Shown here piece after piece: positions 17,353-26,587 of a stretch of DNA of 64,000 nucleotides. This DNA is from Psychroserpens sp. Hel_I_66 (GTDB taxonomy: Bacteria; Bacteroidota; Bacteroidia; Flavobacteriales; Flavobacteriaceae). The DNA lies in NCBI RefSeq assembly GCF_000799465.1, contig NZ_JUGU01000001.1, positions 3,244,501 through 3,308,500 of the forward strand, in the 5' to 3' direction. Made by a program: the position numbers and the translations under genes. The notes beneath the pieces are model-generated. The model was not told where the DNA came from. It saw nothing but the letters and a program-made list of their open reading frames with translations, and made no database searches. Numbering within the stretch: position 1 is the stretch's first letter; each line of letters opens with the position of its first letter.

Positions 17353-19073
17353 TCTTTAATTATCTTTTTTATAATTTGGGATTGGTCCTTAAATGTAATT
17401 GTTAAAAAGTACACTCCAGATTTAAATTTTGAGAAGTCTATACCATTATTTGAGGATGCGTTTTCTGTATGATAAATAGTTTGTGACAATATGTTGAGAA
17501 TGCTATAACCAAGGATTTGTTTGTTGGTTTCAACAAATAGCAAATTTTTAACAGGATTTGGAAATATATTCAAAGTATGATAATTAAACTCATCAACAGA
17601 TAACGTGCTGGAGCCCTCTACAATATTTAAAGTTTGATTGATATCCAAATTATAAAAAATATCTTGAGTGCCACTTGGCCAATCTATTTTGAGATAATCT
17701 ATGATAGTTGCAGTATTCAGTCCAAATAAAATAGAAGTTGAATTTTGGGACATGTAGCCCTCTCCATTATGGGTTTGCTTATATTGGATGTAATTATCTG
17801 CAGATAATTCAATTTTAGAACCTACACCATCTCTGTTGCTTTGAGTGCCTTCCAGTTTTATTTTTAGCCAATTATTATTGGCATCGTTTAAATTTTGCCA
17901 TAAATCTACATTTTGATTGTTGGCATTTGTAACGATTATATCTGATAGGCCATCATTGTTAAAGTCACCTATTGCATTACAATAACTTTGTTTTTGATCA
18001 TTTAGAAATCCAGCATTAGAAGGTATTTGAAACGAGTCTTCATCAATTCTTTCAAACATTACAGATGTATTTATAGATGGAATATTATATAATGAGCTAC
18101 TCACGTATAAGTCCAAGTCAGTATCATTATCTGCGTCAAGAAAAACTGCTCCCCAGGTAAAACCACCATGTTCGCATCCAGTGATTTGAGCATAATCGGA
18201 AAATGTTTCATTACCATTATTTACTAATAGTACTGTATTGCCTCCATTTGTGACATAAATATCTATAAAGCCATCATTATTGTAATCTCCAACGGTTGTG
18301 GTCATGGCATTAATACCTAAATCAGTACCAGATGATGCACCAATTTCTGAGAACGTACCATCTCCATTATTTTTGTATAACTGATTTAAATTATATCCTT
18401 TGTCATTTGAGGTATAAATATCTAGCCAACCGTCATTATTTATATCCAAAAAGACAGAACAGAATGTCTGGTGTTTATCTGCGTCAATGCCAGCAATTAC
18501 AGAAACATTTGTAAATGTGCCATCTCCATTATTTTTATAAAGAAAATTTGGAGTTGTAGTGGCGGTAGTTGCATCTTTACTACACAGAAAAACATCTAAA
18601 AACCCATCATTGTCATAATCTCCCCATGATGCGCCATTGGTAAAGATATTTGTTAAAGGAAAGCCTGAAGTTGAAGTAATATCTATTAATGTGAAATCAC
18701 CTGTATTTTCAAAAAGTCTATTTCCATTGGTATTGCTAGTAATGAATAAATCTTTATCTCCATCATTATCAAAATCTACCCAATTAACCTGTTTAGTTTG
18801 ATAGTTTAAGTTTATAATATTGAAATCTATATCTTCAAAAACACCATTATTGTTTCTAAAAAACTTAACGGGTTGACCGTCACCAGAAGCAAAAGTTAAA
18901 TCATCCCATCCATCATTATCAAAATCAACAAAAGAAGCTCCACTCCCTAAATAAGGTGTCCCCACGGTATAGTTAAGACCTAAACTAGTGGCATTATTTT
19001 GGTAGTTAATTTGGCAGAATGAAAAGTAAGTTATTAGATTAATTAGAAATAAAAAGGGGTATTTCTTTATCAT
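17349..19073 (-). CDS. T9SS-exported FG-GAP/VCBS repeat protein with ASPIC-UnbV domain
   Basis: A 574-residue secreted protein starting MIKKYPFLFLINLITYF, with a signal peptide ending SFCQ. An upstream ATG at 19112 would put 13 extra residues before the signal peptide, so 19073 is preferred. Seven or more FG-GAP/VCBS repeats (FVDFDNDGWDDL, WVDFDNDGDKDLF, WGDYDNDGFLDVF and so on) should form a calcium-binding beta-propeller. An ASPIC/UnbV domain follows (NWLKIKLEGTQSNRDGVGSKI). The end is a type A T9SS sorting tail (NIFPNPVKNLLFVE, then SGVYFLTI). It probably acts at or outside the cell surface. The gene is convergent with, and overlaps by 4 bp, the barrel gene before it. Confidence 0.88.
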   Translation of the reverse strand: MIKKYPFLFLINLITYFSFCQINYQNNATSLGLNYTVGTPYLGSGASFVDFDNDGWDDLTFASGDGQPVKFFRNNNGVFEDIDFNIINLNYQTKQVNWVDFDNDGDKDLFITSNTNGNRLFENTGDFTLIDITSTSGFPLTNIFTNGASWGDYDNDGFLDVFLCSKDATTATTTPNFLYKNNGDGTFTNVSVIAGIDADKHQTFCSVFLDINNDGWLDIYTSNDKGYNLNQLYKNNGDGTFSEIGASSGTDLGINAMTTTVGDYNNDGFIDIYVTNGGNTVLLVNNGNETFSDYAQITGCEHGGFTWGAVFLDADNDTDLDLYVSSSLYNIPSINTSVMFERIDEDSFQIPSNAGFLNDQKQSYCNAIGDFNNDGLSDIIVTNANNQNVDLWQNLNDANNNWLKIKLEGTQSNRDGVGSKIELSADNYIQYKQTHNGEGYMSQNSTSILFGLNTATIIDYLKIDWPSGTQDIFYNLDINQTLNIVEGSSTLSVDEFNYHTLNIFPNPVKNLLFVETNKQILGYSILNILSQTIYHTENASSNNGIDFSKFKSGVYFLTITFKDQSQIIKKIIKD

Positions 19074-19335
19074 AATTTCAAATTTTTTAATATTTAAAAG
19101 TTGAAAAGCCAAAATACTAAAATTATGTTAAAACATAAATTATTTATGTTAATTTGAAGGTTTTGTTTGATATAAATTAGTTTAATAGTTAAATATGTAA
19201 TTATATCGCTTTTATAAAGCGATATTCATATGATAAATTAATATATGCAACCTTATCCCCATTTTTGTATCATAAAATTGAAATAAAATTTAATAGTATT
19301 CCCCATTAATAATTTATTATCCTAATAACTTCGGA

Positions 19336-19608
19336 AAAAAATATGCAGCGGGATTTTTTGTAGAAGGTTTTTGTGTGTTTAGTTCTTATGATGTTCGAAA
19401 TTCTTTTTTTTCTGAAAATGAATTTGATCTAACCATTGTAACTGAAGAAAAAACAGTGTTTGATTTAGTGACAGGGTTTGGTCTTTGAGGAAAATTACGT
19501 AATAAAAGGCGGATTTGATTTTGACTTAATTCTGATATTGGAAGAAATCTAATTAATTATGCTGAAAGTGACTTTCAGTTTGGATTTAATTTAGGTTACA
19601 GACTTTAA
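19336..19608 (+). pseudogene. Decayed remnant of an outer-membrane barrel gene (DUF3575-like)
   Basis: The only stretch over 300 bp without an intact gene (19074-19682) holds this remnant. Frame-switched translation reads KYAAGFFVEGFCVFSSYD, then TVFDLVTGFGL, an in-frame TGA at about 19486, then GGFDFDLIL in a shifted frame, then GRNLINYAESDFQFGFNLGYRL in another frame, ending in TAA at 19606-19608. The order FFVEGF / GFGLGGK / GGF-D / GRNL / GYRL matches the C-terminal half of DUF3575 outer-membrane proteins. At least one stop and two frameshifts are present, and no 5' half or start is visible. The rest of the stretch (19074-19335) is A+T-rich with nothing recognisable. Confidence 0.7.
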
Positions 19609-19622
19609 TTGAAATATTTAAT

Positions 19623-19660
19623 AAAAAAACTCCCAAATCTTAACGGTTTGGGAGTTTTTG
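19623..19660. terminator. Bidirectional terminator downstream of glyS
   Basis: AAAAACTCCCAAA pairs with TTTGGGAGTTTTT (13-bp stem, 9-nt loop) with A/T tracts on both sides. A TTCCGAAG word follows at 19664. Confidence 0.85.
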
Positions 19661-19682
19661 AATTTCCGAAGAAAACATTATT

Positions 19683-21221
19683 TTACATTTTTTGTAACCA
19701 ATGCTTTACATCTACTTCTTTTTTAATGATGTCCTTTAAATCTTCAATTTTAACACGTTGCTGCTCCATAGTATCGCGATGACGAATAGTTACGGTGTTA
19801 TCCTCTAAAGTGTCGTGATCTACTGTGATACAAAAAGGTGTACCGTTAGCATCTTGTCTTCTGTAGCGTCTTCCTACTGCATCTTTTTCGTCGTAATCCA
19901 CACTAAAGTCCCATTTCAAATCTTCTATGATTTGTCTCGCTATTTCTGGGAGACCATCTTTTTTAACCAATGGTAAAACTGCTGCCTTTACAGGCGCCAA
20001 AACTGCTGGTAATTTTAAAACAGTTCTTACACTGCCATCCTCAAGTGTTTCATCTTCGAGTGCGTTTGAGAACACTGCTAAAAACATACGGTCTAAACCA
20101 ATAGAGGTTTCGAGTACGTAGGGTGTGTAGCTCGCATTATCTTCATGGTCAAAGTACTGAAGTTTTTTACCAGAGAATTCTTCGTGTTGTTTTAGATCGA
20201 AATCTGTACGTGAGTGGATGCCTTCTAGTTCTTTAAACCCGAAAGGGAATTTAAACTCTATGTCGGTTGCAGCATCTGCGTAATGTGCTAATTTTTCGTG
20301 ATCATGAAAACGGTAATTATCTTGACCTAAACCTAAAGACAGATGCCATTTCATACGGGTTTCTTTCCAGTGGTCAAACCATTCTTTTTGTGTGCCTGGT
20401 TTGATGAAAAACTGCATTTCCATTTGTTCAAACTCGCGCATTCTAAAGATGAACTGTCTTGCGACAATTTCATTTCTAAAGGCTTTTCCGGTTTGTGCAA
20501 TTCCGAAGGGAATCTTCATACGTCCTGTTTTTTGAACGTTCAAAAAATTCACGAAAATCCCCTGAGCAGTTTCTGGACGTAAATATAGATCCATTGCACT
20601 TTCTGCGCTGGCACCTAGTTTAGTACCAAACATGAGATTAAATTGCTTAACATCTGTCCAATTGCGAGAGCCTGTCATAGGATCTGCAATTTCCAATTCT
20701 TCTATAAGCGCTTTTACGTCTACAAGGTCTTCTTTTTCTAGAGATTGCCCTAAGCGTTTTAGGATGGTATCAATTTTTTCTTGATAACCAACAACACGTC
20801 CATTTGTAGTTATGAATTCTTCTTTGTTGAAAGCGTCTCCAAAACGTTTTTCGGCTTTAGATATTTCTTTATCAATTTTATTCTCAATTTTAGCGCAATA
20901 GTCTTCGACTAGCACATCTGCACGGTATCTTTTTTTAGAATCTTTATTGTCAATTAAGGGGTCGTTAAAAGCATCAACGTGTCCAGAAGCTTTCCAAGTT
21001 GTTGGGTGCATAAATATTGCAGCATCAATACCTACGATGTTTTCGTTCATTTGCACCATGGCTTTCCACCAATAGTCGCGAATGTTTTTTTTGAGTTCTG
21101 CTCCATTTTGAGCATAATCGTAAACTGCGCTTAATCCATCATAGATTTCGCTGCTTTGAAATACGTAACCATACTCCTTAGCGTGAGAGATTACTTTTTT
21201 AAATTGATCTTCGTTTGCCAT
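19683..21221 (-). CDS. glyS: Glycyl-tRNA synthetase, alpha2 type
   Basis: A 512-residue class II synthetase of the single-chain dimeric type, as in archaea, eukaryotes and Bacteroidota, not the alpha2beta2 type. Features are an N-terminal EYGYVFQSSEIYDGLSAVYDY, motif 2 GKAFRNEIVARQFIFRMREFEQMEMQFF region, motif 3 ETSIGLDRMFLA, and an anticodon-binding C-terminus (APVKAAVLPLVKKD, YDEKDAVGRRYRRQD). It charges tRNA-Gly. It starts right after the terminator of the upstream minus-strand gene, so it is likely its own transcription unit. Confidence 0.96.
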   Translation of the reverse strand: MANEDQFKKVISHAKEYGYVFQSSEIYDGLSAVYDYAQNGAELKKNIRDYWWKAMVQMNENIVGIDAAIFMHPTTWKASGHVDAFNDPLIDNKDSKKRYRADVLVEDYCAKIENKIDKEISKAEKRFGDAFNKEEFITTNGRVVGYQEKIDTILKRLGQSLEKEDLVDVKALIEELEIADPMTGSRNWTDVKQFNLMFGTKLGASAESAMDLYLRPETAQGIFVNFLNVQKTGRMKIPFGIAQTGKAFRNEIVARQFIFRMREFEQMEMQFFIKPGTQKEWFDHWKETRMKWHLSLGLGQDNYRFHDHEKLAHYADAATDIEFKFPFGFKELEGIHSRTDFDLKQHEEFSGKKLQYFDHEDNASYTPYVLETSIGLDRMFLAVFSNALEDETLEDGSVRTVLKLPAVLAPVKAAVLPLVKKDGLPEIARQIIEDLKWDFSVDYDEKDAVGRRYRRQDANGTPFCITVDHDTLEDNTVTIRHRDTMEQQRVKIEDLKDIIKKEVDVKHWLQKM

Positions 21222-21232
21222 ATTGCAAAAAT

Positions 21233-21266
21233 AAAAAACCGCTTCAATTAAATGAGCGGTTTTTAG
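21233..21266 (-). terminator. Terminator of the membrane coiled-coil gene
   Basis: AAAAACCGCT pairs with AGCGGTTTTT (about 21235-21265), followed in the minus direction by TTATTTTTG. It separates the gene at 21285 from glyS. Confidence 0.8.
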
Positions 21267-21284
21267 AAATTTATATAGTGATAC

Positions 21285-22169
21285 TTAATTTAAATTTACT
21301 TGAGTGCTTCCTAGTTTTCGGTCGGCGTGAAAAATAGAAATATAATATGATCCTTTTTCTAAGGGTTGTTCGTTAATATCTGCATCTACGTCAATACAAA
21401 CTTCTACAACTTCATTATTATAATTCACAGTTTCTTTGGCACTATAGATTAAGGTTGAATTACCAAAATTTACAGATCCTTTATCTGCGACAACATTGTT
21501 TCTTGGATTTACAATTTGAACGTAGATTTCTTTTTCGCCAGCCTCTGTTAAAGAATTTTCAGCAAGAATAAAACAAACCTCAATATTATGAATGCGCTTT
21601 GCTTTAGTACTGAATCTTTTTGATCCTAAGAATTTTTCATAACCTTTAGCTTCAAAAGAGTTTGCAGTCAATAATGCACCTTTTTCTAAGCTTTCGTTTA
21701 AGTTTTTATTCTTTTTTACTAGACTAGAGTTTTCTCGTTGTTGCTTTCTTAATTCATTGAAAGCTAATAGTTTTTCTCGTTCTAAATCTTTATTTACTTG
21801 ATCTAAAGAATCTACGGTTTTAAATAAAGTCTTATTTTTAAGCCTAAGATTATATAGTTGTTGTTTGAATTTTGCAAGAATTGAAAGGTCGCTGCGTACT
21901 ACTCTAAGAGAATCTAGAGTTAATTTGGTCGCTCGTTTAGCGTCTTCCAGTTGGGAAGTAATCAGATCATTTGAAATGGAAACGTCATCATAGCGTGAGA
22001 TCATTTGGGACAATTCACTTTCAACTAGTTTCTTTTCTTGTTCTAAAAATTGCTGATGCGCTGCAATGGATTGATAACTTGTAAAACTATAAATAGTTAA
22101 AACTGCGACCGCAATTATTAAAGAACCAATAATTAATCTGTAGTTAAATAATTGAGGGTTAACTATCAT
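21285..22169 (-). CDS. Membrane-anchored coiled-coil protein, function unknown
   Basis: A 294-residue protein with one N-terminal transmembrane helix (about residues 10-30, LIIGSLIIAVAVLTIY). A long coiled coil follows (about 35-165) and then a C-terminal beta-rich domain of about 120 residues with NIEVCFILAENSLTEAGEKEIYVQI and a terminal SYYISIFHADRKLGSTQV. Homologues are common in flavobacteria, some of them annotated without support as ParA. The topology suggests a periplasmic beta domain held away from the inner membrane by the coiled coil. It is divergent from comF across 69 bp and is terminated at 21233-21266. I do not recognise a specific function. Confidence 0.75.
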   Translation of the reverse strand: MIVNPQLFNYRLIIGSLIIAVAVLTIYSFTSYQSIAAHQQFLEQEKKLVESELSQMISRYDDVSISNDLITSQLEDAKRATKLTLDSLRVVRSDLSILAKFKQQLYNLRLKNKTLFKTVDSLDQVNKDLEREKLLAFNELRKQQRENSSLVKKNKNLNESLEKGALLTANSFEAKGYEKFLGSKRFSTKAKRIHNIEVCFILAENSLTEAGEKEIYVQIVNPRNNVVADKGSVNFGNSTLIYSAKETVNYNNEVVEVCIDVDADINEQPLEKGSYYISIFHADRKLGSTQVNLN

Positions 22170-22238
22170 TATTAATTTTGTTAATTAATCTTGCGAAACT
22201 AAAGAATATGCAAGCAAATCCTTATTTTAATCGTTGAA

Positions 22239-22919
22239 ATGGTAAAAAACTTGTTAAACTTATTTTTTCCGCAAATTTGTCGGGCATGCAGTAACATTTT
22301 GTCTGATAACGAATTACATATCTGTACAGATTGTAGGCATCAGTTACCCTTAACTAATTTTCATCAAGAAAAAGATAATGCAGTCCATAAAATGCTTTAT
22401 GGAAGAATAAAATTAGAGCAAGCTACAGCACTGCTTCATTTCTCAAAAAAAGGTATTGTGCAACAACTCATGCATAATTTAAAGTATAGGGGTCATGAAG
22501 AAATTGGCCTTTTTTTAGGAGAATGGTTGGGTGAAGAATTAAAACATATTAATGGATACTCAAATATAGATGTCGTAATTCCCGTACCGCTTCACAAACA
22601 GAAACTTAAATCTAGAGGTTATAACCAGGTGGATAATTTTGGTATTGCGATTGCCAAAGCTTTGGGTGCAGAGTTTAACTCTTCAGTATTAATAAAAACA
22701 ACCAATACAAAAACCCAGGTTTTTAAAGACCGTTTAAAGCGAAATTTTAATGATAATACTAACTTTAAAATCGTAAACGGAAATACTTTAGAAAACAAAC
22801 ACATCTTAATCGTTGATGATATTATTACAACTGGTGCAACTATAGAAGATTGTGCTAATAGGTTGCTAGAAATAAAAGGGATTACCTTGAGTTTGGCTAC
22901 AATGTCAATTACAGATTAA
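22239..22919 (+). CDS. comF: ComF family phosphoribosyltransferase-like protein
   Basis: A 226-residue protein. It has an N-terminal four-cysteine zinc ribbon (CRACSNILSDNELHICTDC) and a phosphoribosyltransferase domain with PVPLHKQKLKSRGYNQ and the PRPP-binding loop ILIVDDIITTGAT. ComF/GntX proteins act in single-stranded DNA handling during natural transformation where studied. Its presence is the only competence-related hint in the window, which bears weakly on whether the TTCCGAAG word could be an uptake signal. The ATG at 22239 fits because the zinc ribbon begins about 12 residues later. Confidence 0.9.
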   Translation: MVKNLLNLFFPQICRACSNILSDNELHICTDCRHQLPLTNFHQEKDNAVHKMLYGRIKLEQATALLHFSKKGIVQQLMHNLKYRGHEEIGLFLGEWLGEELKHINGYSNIDVVIPVPLHKQKLKSRGYNQVDNFGIAIAKALGAEFNSSVLIKTTNTKTQVFKDRLKRNFNDNTNFKIVNGNTLENKHILIVDDIITTGATIEDCANRLLEIKGITLSLATMSITD

Positions 22920-22983
22920 AACGAAGTTAATTGTTTTGATGATACATAGGTTTATTGTTAATTTGTTGAAATTTCAAGCTCAT

Positions 22984-24591
22984 ATGCGCAAAAAAGTTTT
23001 ACAAAGCTTAGTACTGTTAGTCATGATTTCTTTAGTGATAAGTTGTGCCAATAGAGGCACGCCAGATGGAGGTCCTAAAGATGACGTTGCTCCTTTGATC
23101 ATAAGATCGTCTCCAGAGAATATGACAACAAACTTTAAGGGTGATGAAATTAGAATTTATTTTGATGAGTATGTAAAGATCAAAAATCTTAGAAAACAAC
23201 TTATTATTTCCCCTCCAATGGATCCAGAACCTACGGTTACACCTTTGGGTACAGCAAGTAAATACATCACAATAAAAATAAATGATACGTTAGATGACAA
23301 TACAACCTATGCTTTTAACTTTGGTCAAAGTATTGTAGATAATAATGAAGAGAATCCTTACGATTATTACAGATATGTGTTTTCTACAGGTGATTATATC
23401 GATTCATTATCGGTAAAAGGTCAAATTTTAGATGCTGAAAATAGAGCGACAGACACCTTCGTATCTGTCATGTTGTTTGAAAAAGACTCCACGTATACAG
23501 ACTCCATAGTTTATAAACAAAAACCAAAATATATTACCAATACTTTAGATAGTTTGACCACTTTCAGTATTGATAATATTAGAGCGGGAACCTATAAACT
23601 TGTGGCTTTAAAGGACGAAAATGGAAACTTCACATTTCAGCAGGACAAAGATAAAATAGGGTTTTACGAAGATTTTATTACCGTACCTTCAAATGAGACT
23701 TACAACATAAAATTATTTAAGGAAGAACTAGAATTTGATGCCAAGAGACCACGCCAGGTAGCTGGACAAAAAATAGCATTTGGTTACGAAGGAGATTATA
23801 ACTCTATGAGAATAGAATTATTAGAAAATAAACCAGAAGGATTTAGCAGTAGAATCACCAAAGATCCCAATGCAGATACGCTTTATTATTGGTACAAACC
23901 CAAGATAGAAGCAGACTCAACAACATTTTTAGTAACAAATAAAACGTTTTTAGACACGCTTAAGCATAGGTTTAGAACTATAGATAAAGACACTCTAGTA
24001 GTAAAAATGGTGTCCTCCAGCACATTGGCTTTTAGTGAGGATTTACAAATTACCGGAACTATCCCTTTTGAAAAAATAGATGAAAAACAAATTAGTATTA
24101 TAGATAAGGATTCCTTGGATGTCAATTTCAATGTCGCTTATGATAGTCTAGCCAATATGTATAGCCTCAAATTTGACAAGCAAGAATCCCAGCAATATAA
24201 AGTAAAAATGCTTCCTGGCGCTTTAGAGGATTTCTTCGGAAATGTTAACGATACACTCAACTACAGCGCTAAAACAAAATTATATTCCGATTATTCCAAC
24301 ATCAGAATAACACTTCGAAACATGACCTATCCAGCCATAGTACAATTGGTAACCGAAAAGGGAGAAGTCAAATATGAAAAATTTGCTACAGAAGATCGAT
24401 TATTCGACTTTAGAAACCTTACACCCGGAAGTTATTATTTAAGGGTCATTTTTGATGCCAACGGAAATCAAAAATGGGACTCTGGAAATTATTTAAAACA
24501 AATACAACCAGAGCGCATTAGTTACAAAACAGAAATTATTGAAGCCAGAGCCAACTGGGATCCTGTAGAAGAATTTACGCTTCTAGATTAA
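22984..24591 (+). CDS. Lipoprotein with N-terminal Ig-like (Big_5) domain
   Basis: A 535-residue protein starting MRKKVLQSLVLLVMISLVISC, a clear lipobox. The in-frame ATG at 22936 would precede it by 16 residues and bury the signal peptide, so 22984 is chosen. The mature N-terminus (NRGTPDGGPKDDVAPLI) leads into a Big_5 Ig-like domain (PENMTTNFKGDEIRIYFDEYV). This family is widespread and uncharacterised in Bacteroidota. Later segments resemble SdrD-like/CarboxypepD beta modules (GTYKLVALKDENGN, SYYLRVIFDANGNQKWD). It lies 64 bp after comF. Its last 17 bp overlap the convergent amidase gene. It is probably an outer-membrane lipoprotein; its role is unknown. Confidence 0.85.
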   Translation: MRKKVLQSLVLLVMISLVISCANRGTPDGGPKDDVAPLIIRSSPENMTTNFKGDEIRIYFDEYVKIKNLRKQLIISPPMDPEPTVTPLGTASKYITIKINDTLDDNTTYAFNFGQSIVDNNEENPYDYYRYVFSTGDYIDSLSVKGQILDAENRATDTFVSVMLFEKDSTYTDSIVYKQKPKYITNTLDSLTTFSIDNIRAGTYKLVALKDENGNFTFQQDKDKIGFYEDFITVPSNETYNIKLFKEELEFDAKRPRQVAGQKIAFGYEGDYNSMRIELLENKPEGFSSRITKDPNADTLYYWYKPKIEADSTTFLVTNKTFLDTLKHRFRTIDKDTLVVKMVSSSTLAFSEDLQITGTIPFEKIDEKQISIIDKDSLDVNFNVAYDSLANMYSLKFDKQESQQYKVKMLPGALEDFFGNVNDTLNYSAKTKLYSDYSNIRITLRNMTYPAIVQLVTEKGEVKYEKFATEDRLFDFRNLTPGSYYLRVIFDANGNQKWDSGNYLKQIQPERISYKTEIIEARANWDPVEEFTLLD

Positions 24592-25357
24592 ATTGATCTC
24601 TATCATTTAAAAAGCCAAGTTTTTCTCTGTACTGGCTTATATGTTCTTTATTGAGCGTTATTATTTCTGTGGCTTCTTTATCTTTTTCAATCACATCTAT
24701 GCGATTGCCTAAAACATCGTAAGCTCCAGAATTTCCCGAATATTCGTAACCATTTCCATCTAAGCCTACTCTGTTAACACCAATACAGTAGCTCATATTT
24801 TCTATAGCCCGAGCTTTAAGCAAAGTATCCCAAGCATCGACCCTAATTTTTGGCCAATTGGCAACATAAAGCAAAAGATCGTAATCGTTTGTGTTTCTTG
24901 CCCAAACAGGAAAACGCAAATCATAGCAAACAAGTGGGCAAATCGTCCAACCTTTAAAATTTATAATTAATTTTTTAGTTCCAGCTCGATAGACTTTGTG
25001 CTCGCCTGCCAGTGTAAACGTGTGTTTTTTATCGTAGTGTTCAATTTTGCCATCAGGAAAGACAAACAACAATCTATTAAAGAACGCATTGTTTTCCTGT
25101 ACAACCATACTGCCAGTAATTGCAGCATTTTTAAGTCTTGCCATTTTTTGCAACCATGATACAGTACTGCCAGTCATGGTTTCAAAAACTTTATCTGCAT
25201 TCATTGTAAACCCAGAATTAAACATTTCTGGAAGAATAATAAGATCTACAGATTCTAAAATTGCACTAATTTTATTAGTGAAATTAATTCTGTTTTGCTC
25301 TGGATTTTCCCAAACAAGGTTTGATTGTATTAAAGCGACTTTGAGTTGATTGTTCAT
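24575..25357 (-). CDS. Carbon-nitrogen hydrolase, omega-amidase (YafV-like)
   Basis: A 260-residue nitrilase-superfamily enzyme with the Glu-Lys-Cys triad visible: Glu44 in LILPEMF, Lys110 in YDKKHTF, and Cys144 in LVCYDLRFP. Length and motifs match YafV/Nit2 omega-amidases, which hydrolyse 2-oxoglutaramate or 2-oxosuccinamate. The minus-strand gene run upstream includes a methionine aminotransferase (26588-27730). This enzyme class makes 2-oxoglutaramate when glutamine is the amino donor, so the two probably work together in methionine salvage. That link is inferred from family biochemistry and proximity. A terminator separates this gene from the coiled-coil genes, so it needs its own promoter. 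Confidence 0.92.
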   Translation of the reverse strand: MNNQLKVALIQSNLVWENPEQNRINFTNKISAILESVDLIILPEMFNSGFTMNADKVFETMTGSTVSWLQKMARLKNAAITGSMVVQENNAFFNRLLFVFPDGKIEHYDKKHTFTLAGEHKVYRAGTKKLIINFKGWTICPLVCYDLRFPVWARNTNDYDLLLYVANWPKIRVDAWDTLLKARAIENMSYCIGVNRVGLDGNGYEYSGNSGAYDVLGNRIDVIEKDKEATEIITLNKEHISQYREKLGFLNDRDQFNLEA

Positions 25358-25404
25358 AATTTAAAAATACGAATTATACCGCAAATAAAAGGGTCTGGCG
25401 GGAG

Positions 25405-25452
25405 TAAAAAAAATCCACATTAGTCATATTTCGATATAACTAATGTGGAGGT
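25405..25452 (-). terminator. Terminator of the coiled-coil gene pair
   Basis: CTCCACATTAGT pairs with ACTAATGTGG (arms about 25414-25423 and 25440-25451) and is followed in the minus direction by TTTTTTTT. A strong intrinsic terminator. Confidence 0.85.
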
Positions 25453-25470
25453 TTCAATAATGTATTCAAC

Positions 25471-25983
25471 CTAAAGTTTTCCTTTAGTCTTTTCTACATC
25501 TTCTTTGAGGTCTTTTATTTTCTCTAGCCACTTTTCTTCCTCGTTAGGTGAGAGTTTTCCTTTACGCTTTAATTTTTCGTATTTTTTTTGAGCATCTGAA
25601 AGTTCTTTATTTGCTTTTTCAAATTTATCTTGCGCTCGCAGTTTTTTCTTTAATTCCTTTTCTGCTCTTTTTGCTTCTTTTTCAGCTTTTTTCTGGGCTT
25701 TTTCTGCTTTTTCCTTTTCTTTTTCTAGTTTTTCAGCTTCTTTCTCTTTCTTTTTCGCCTCTTTTTCTGCCTTTACTTTTTCTGCCATTTTTTCGTTGAT
25801 GATTCTTGCAGATTCTAAAATTGATGCAGATTCTTCCATGCTTAAAGTTGCTGTCACATCCTTGCCATCCACAAAGATTTTATCTTTTTTGACTTCGTAA
25901 GTCTTTCCGTCTTTTTCTACCTCTTGAGCATTAATGGTAATACAACATGCTAAAAGTATAACCAGCGTGATGAGTTTTTTCAT
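25471..25983 (-). CDS. Exported Lys/Glu-rich coiled-coil protein, paralogue of the next gene
   Basis: A 170-residue protein with a signal peptide (MKKLITLVILLACCITINA) and a short beta-like head (VEKDGKTYEVKKDKIFVDGKDVTATLS). A very charged single helix or coiled coil follows (about residues 65-130, mostly K, E and A), and the closing block is KGKLSPNEEEKWLEKIKDLK. It is a tandem paralogue of the gene 6 bp upstream: head, helix and tail blocks align, but this copy has an ordinary signal peptide and the other is a lipoprotein. A periplasmic location is expected. I do not recognise a function. It is the last gene before the terminator. Confidence 0.78.
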   Translation of the reverse strand: MKKLITLVILLACCITINAQEVEKDGKTYEVKKDKIFVDGKDVTATLSMEESASILESARIINEKMAEKVKAEKEAKKKEKEAEKLEKEKEKAEKAQKKAEKEAKRAEKELKKKLRAQDKFEKANKELSDAQKKYEKLKRKGKLSPNEEEKWLEKIKDLKEDVEKTKGKL

Positions 25984-25989
25984 TTTATA

Positions 25990-26511
25990 TTATAATTTAT
26001 CCAGTTTATCTTTCGCTTCTTTGACTTCTTGTTTCAGGTCATCAAGCTTTTCTTTCCAGTCCTCTTCATCATTTGGAGAAAGTTTTCCTTTCTCTTTTAA
26101 TCTTTCATATTTGTTCTGCTCACTTTCTAACCGCTTTTTAGCTTTCAAAAAGTCTTCTCGAGCATCTTCTTTTTCTTTAAGTTTGCGCTCTAACTCTCTT
26201 TGCTTTGCCTCAACTTCTTCTTGTTTTTGCTTTGCTTCTTTTTGAACACGTTCTAACTCTTGTTCTTTCTTTTCTAATTCTTTTTGAAGTTTTTCAGCAG
26301 CTTTGGCAGCGTCTCTTTTTTCGTTGAGAATATCGTTGATGTTGTTTATTTCTTCGTTTGATAAGCTTTCGGTAACATCAACTCCTTTGTTTTTATAACT
26401 GTTGCCTTTGACTTCGTAAATTTTTCCGTCGTCTGTGATCACTTGTTCGCTACTGCCACAAGATGCTAATATGGTTAATAATACTATCAAAATTGTATTC
26501 TGAAATTTCAT
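25990..26511 (-). CDS. Coiled-coil lipoprotein, paralogue of the preceding entry
   Basis: A 173-residue protein with a lipobox signal peptide (LIVLLTILASC), head ITDDGKIYEVKGNSYKNKGVDVTESLS and a long K/E/Q-rich coiled coil. The tail EKGKLSPNDEEDWKEKLDDLK is nearly the same as in its neighbour. It is the first gene of a two-gene operon (6-bp spacing). A lipid-anchored and a soluble form of the same architecture suggests a spacer or structural role in the periplasm, perhaps forming a mixed coiled coil; this is inference only. The pair lies between the methionine aminotransferase and the omega-amidase. Confidence 0.78.
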   Translation of the reverse strand: MKFQNTILIVLLTILASCGSSEQVITDDGKIYEVKGNSYKNKGVDVTESLSNEEINNINDILNEKRDAAKAAEKLQKELEKKEQELERVQKEAKQKQEEVEAKQRELERKLKEKEDAREDFLKAKKRLESEQNKYERLKEKGKLSPNDEEDWKEKLDDLKQEVKEAKDKLDKL

Positions 26512-26587
26512 TGTGTTTAATTTAAGGTTCTATATAAGTAAACACAAAATTAGTTTGAAAGTCACGCTTTTATAAAAGATTTAACGT

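Noticed and set aside
19621..19661. Possible small RNA or tRNA fragment near glyS
   Set aside because: The stem is a plain bidirectional terminator with A/T tracts; no cloverleaf or T-box pattern is present before glyS.
25600..26300. Long open frames on the plus strand opposite the coiled-coil genes
   Set aside because: They encode improbable Phe/Leu/Ser-rich proteins, mirror the Lys/Glu codons of the real genes, and lack any start context or family resemblance.
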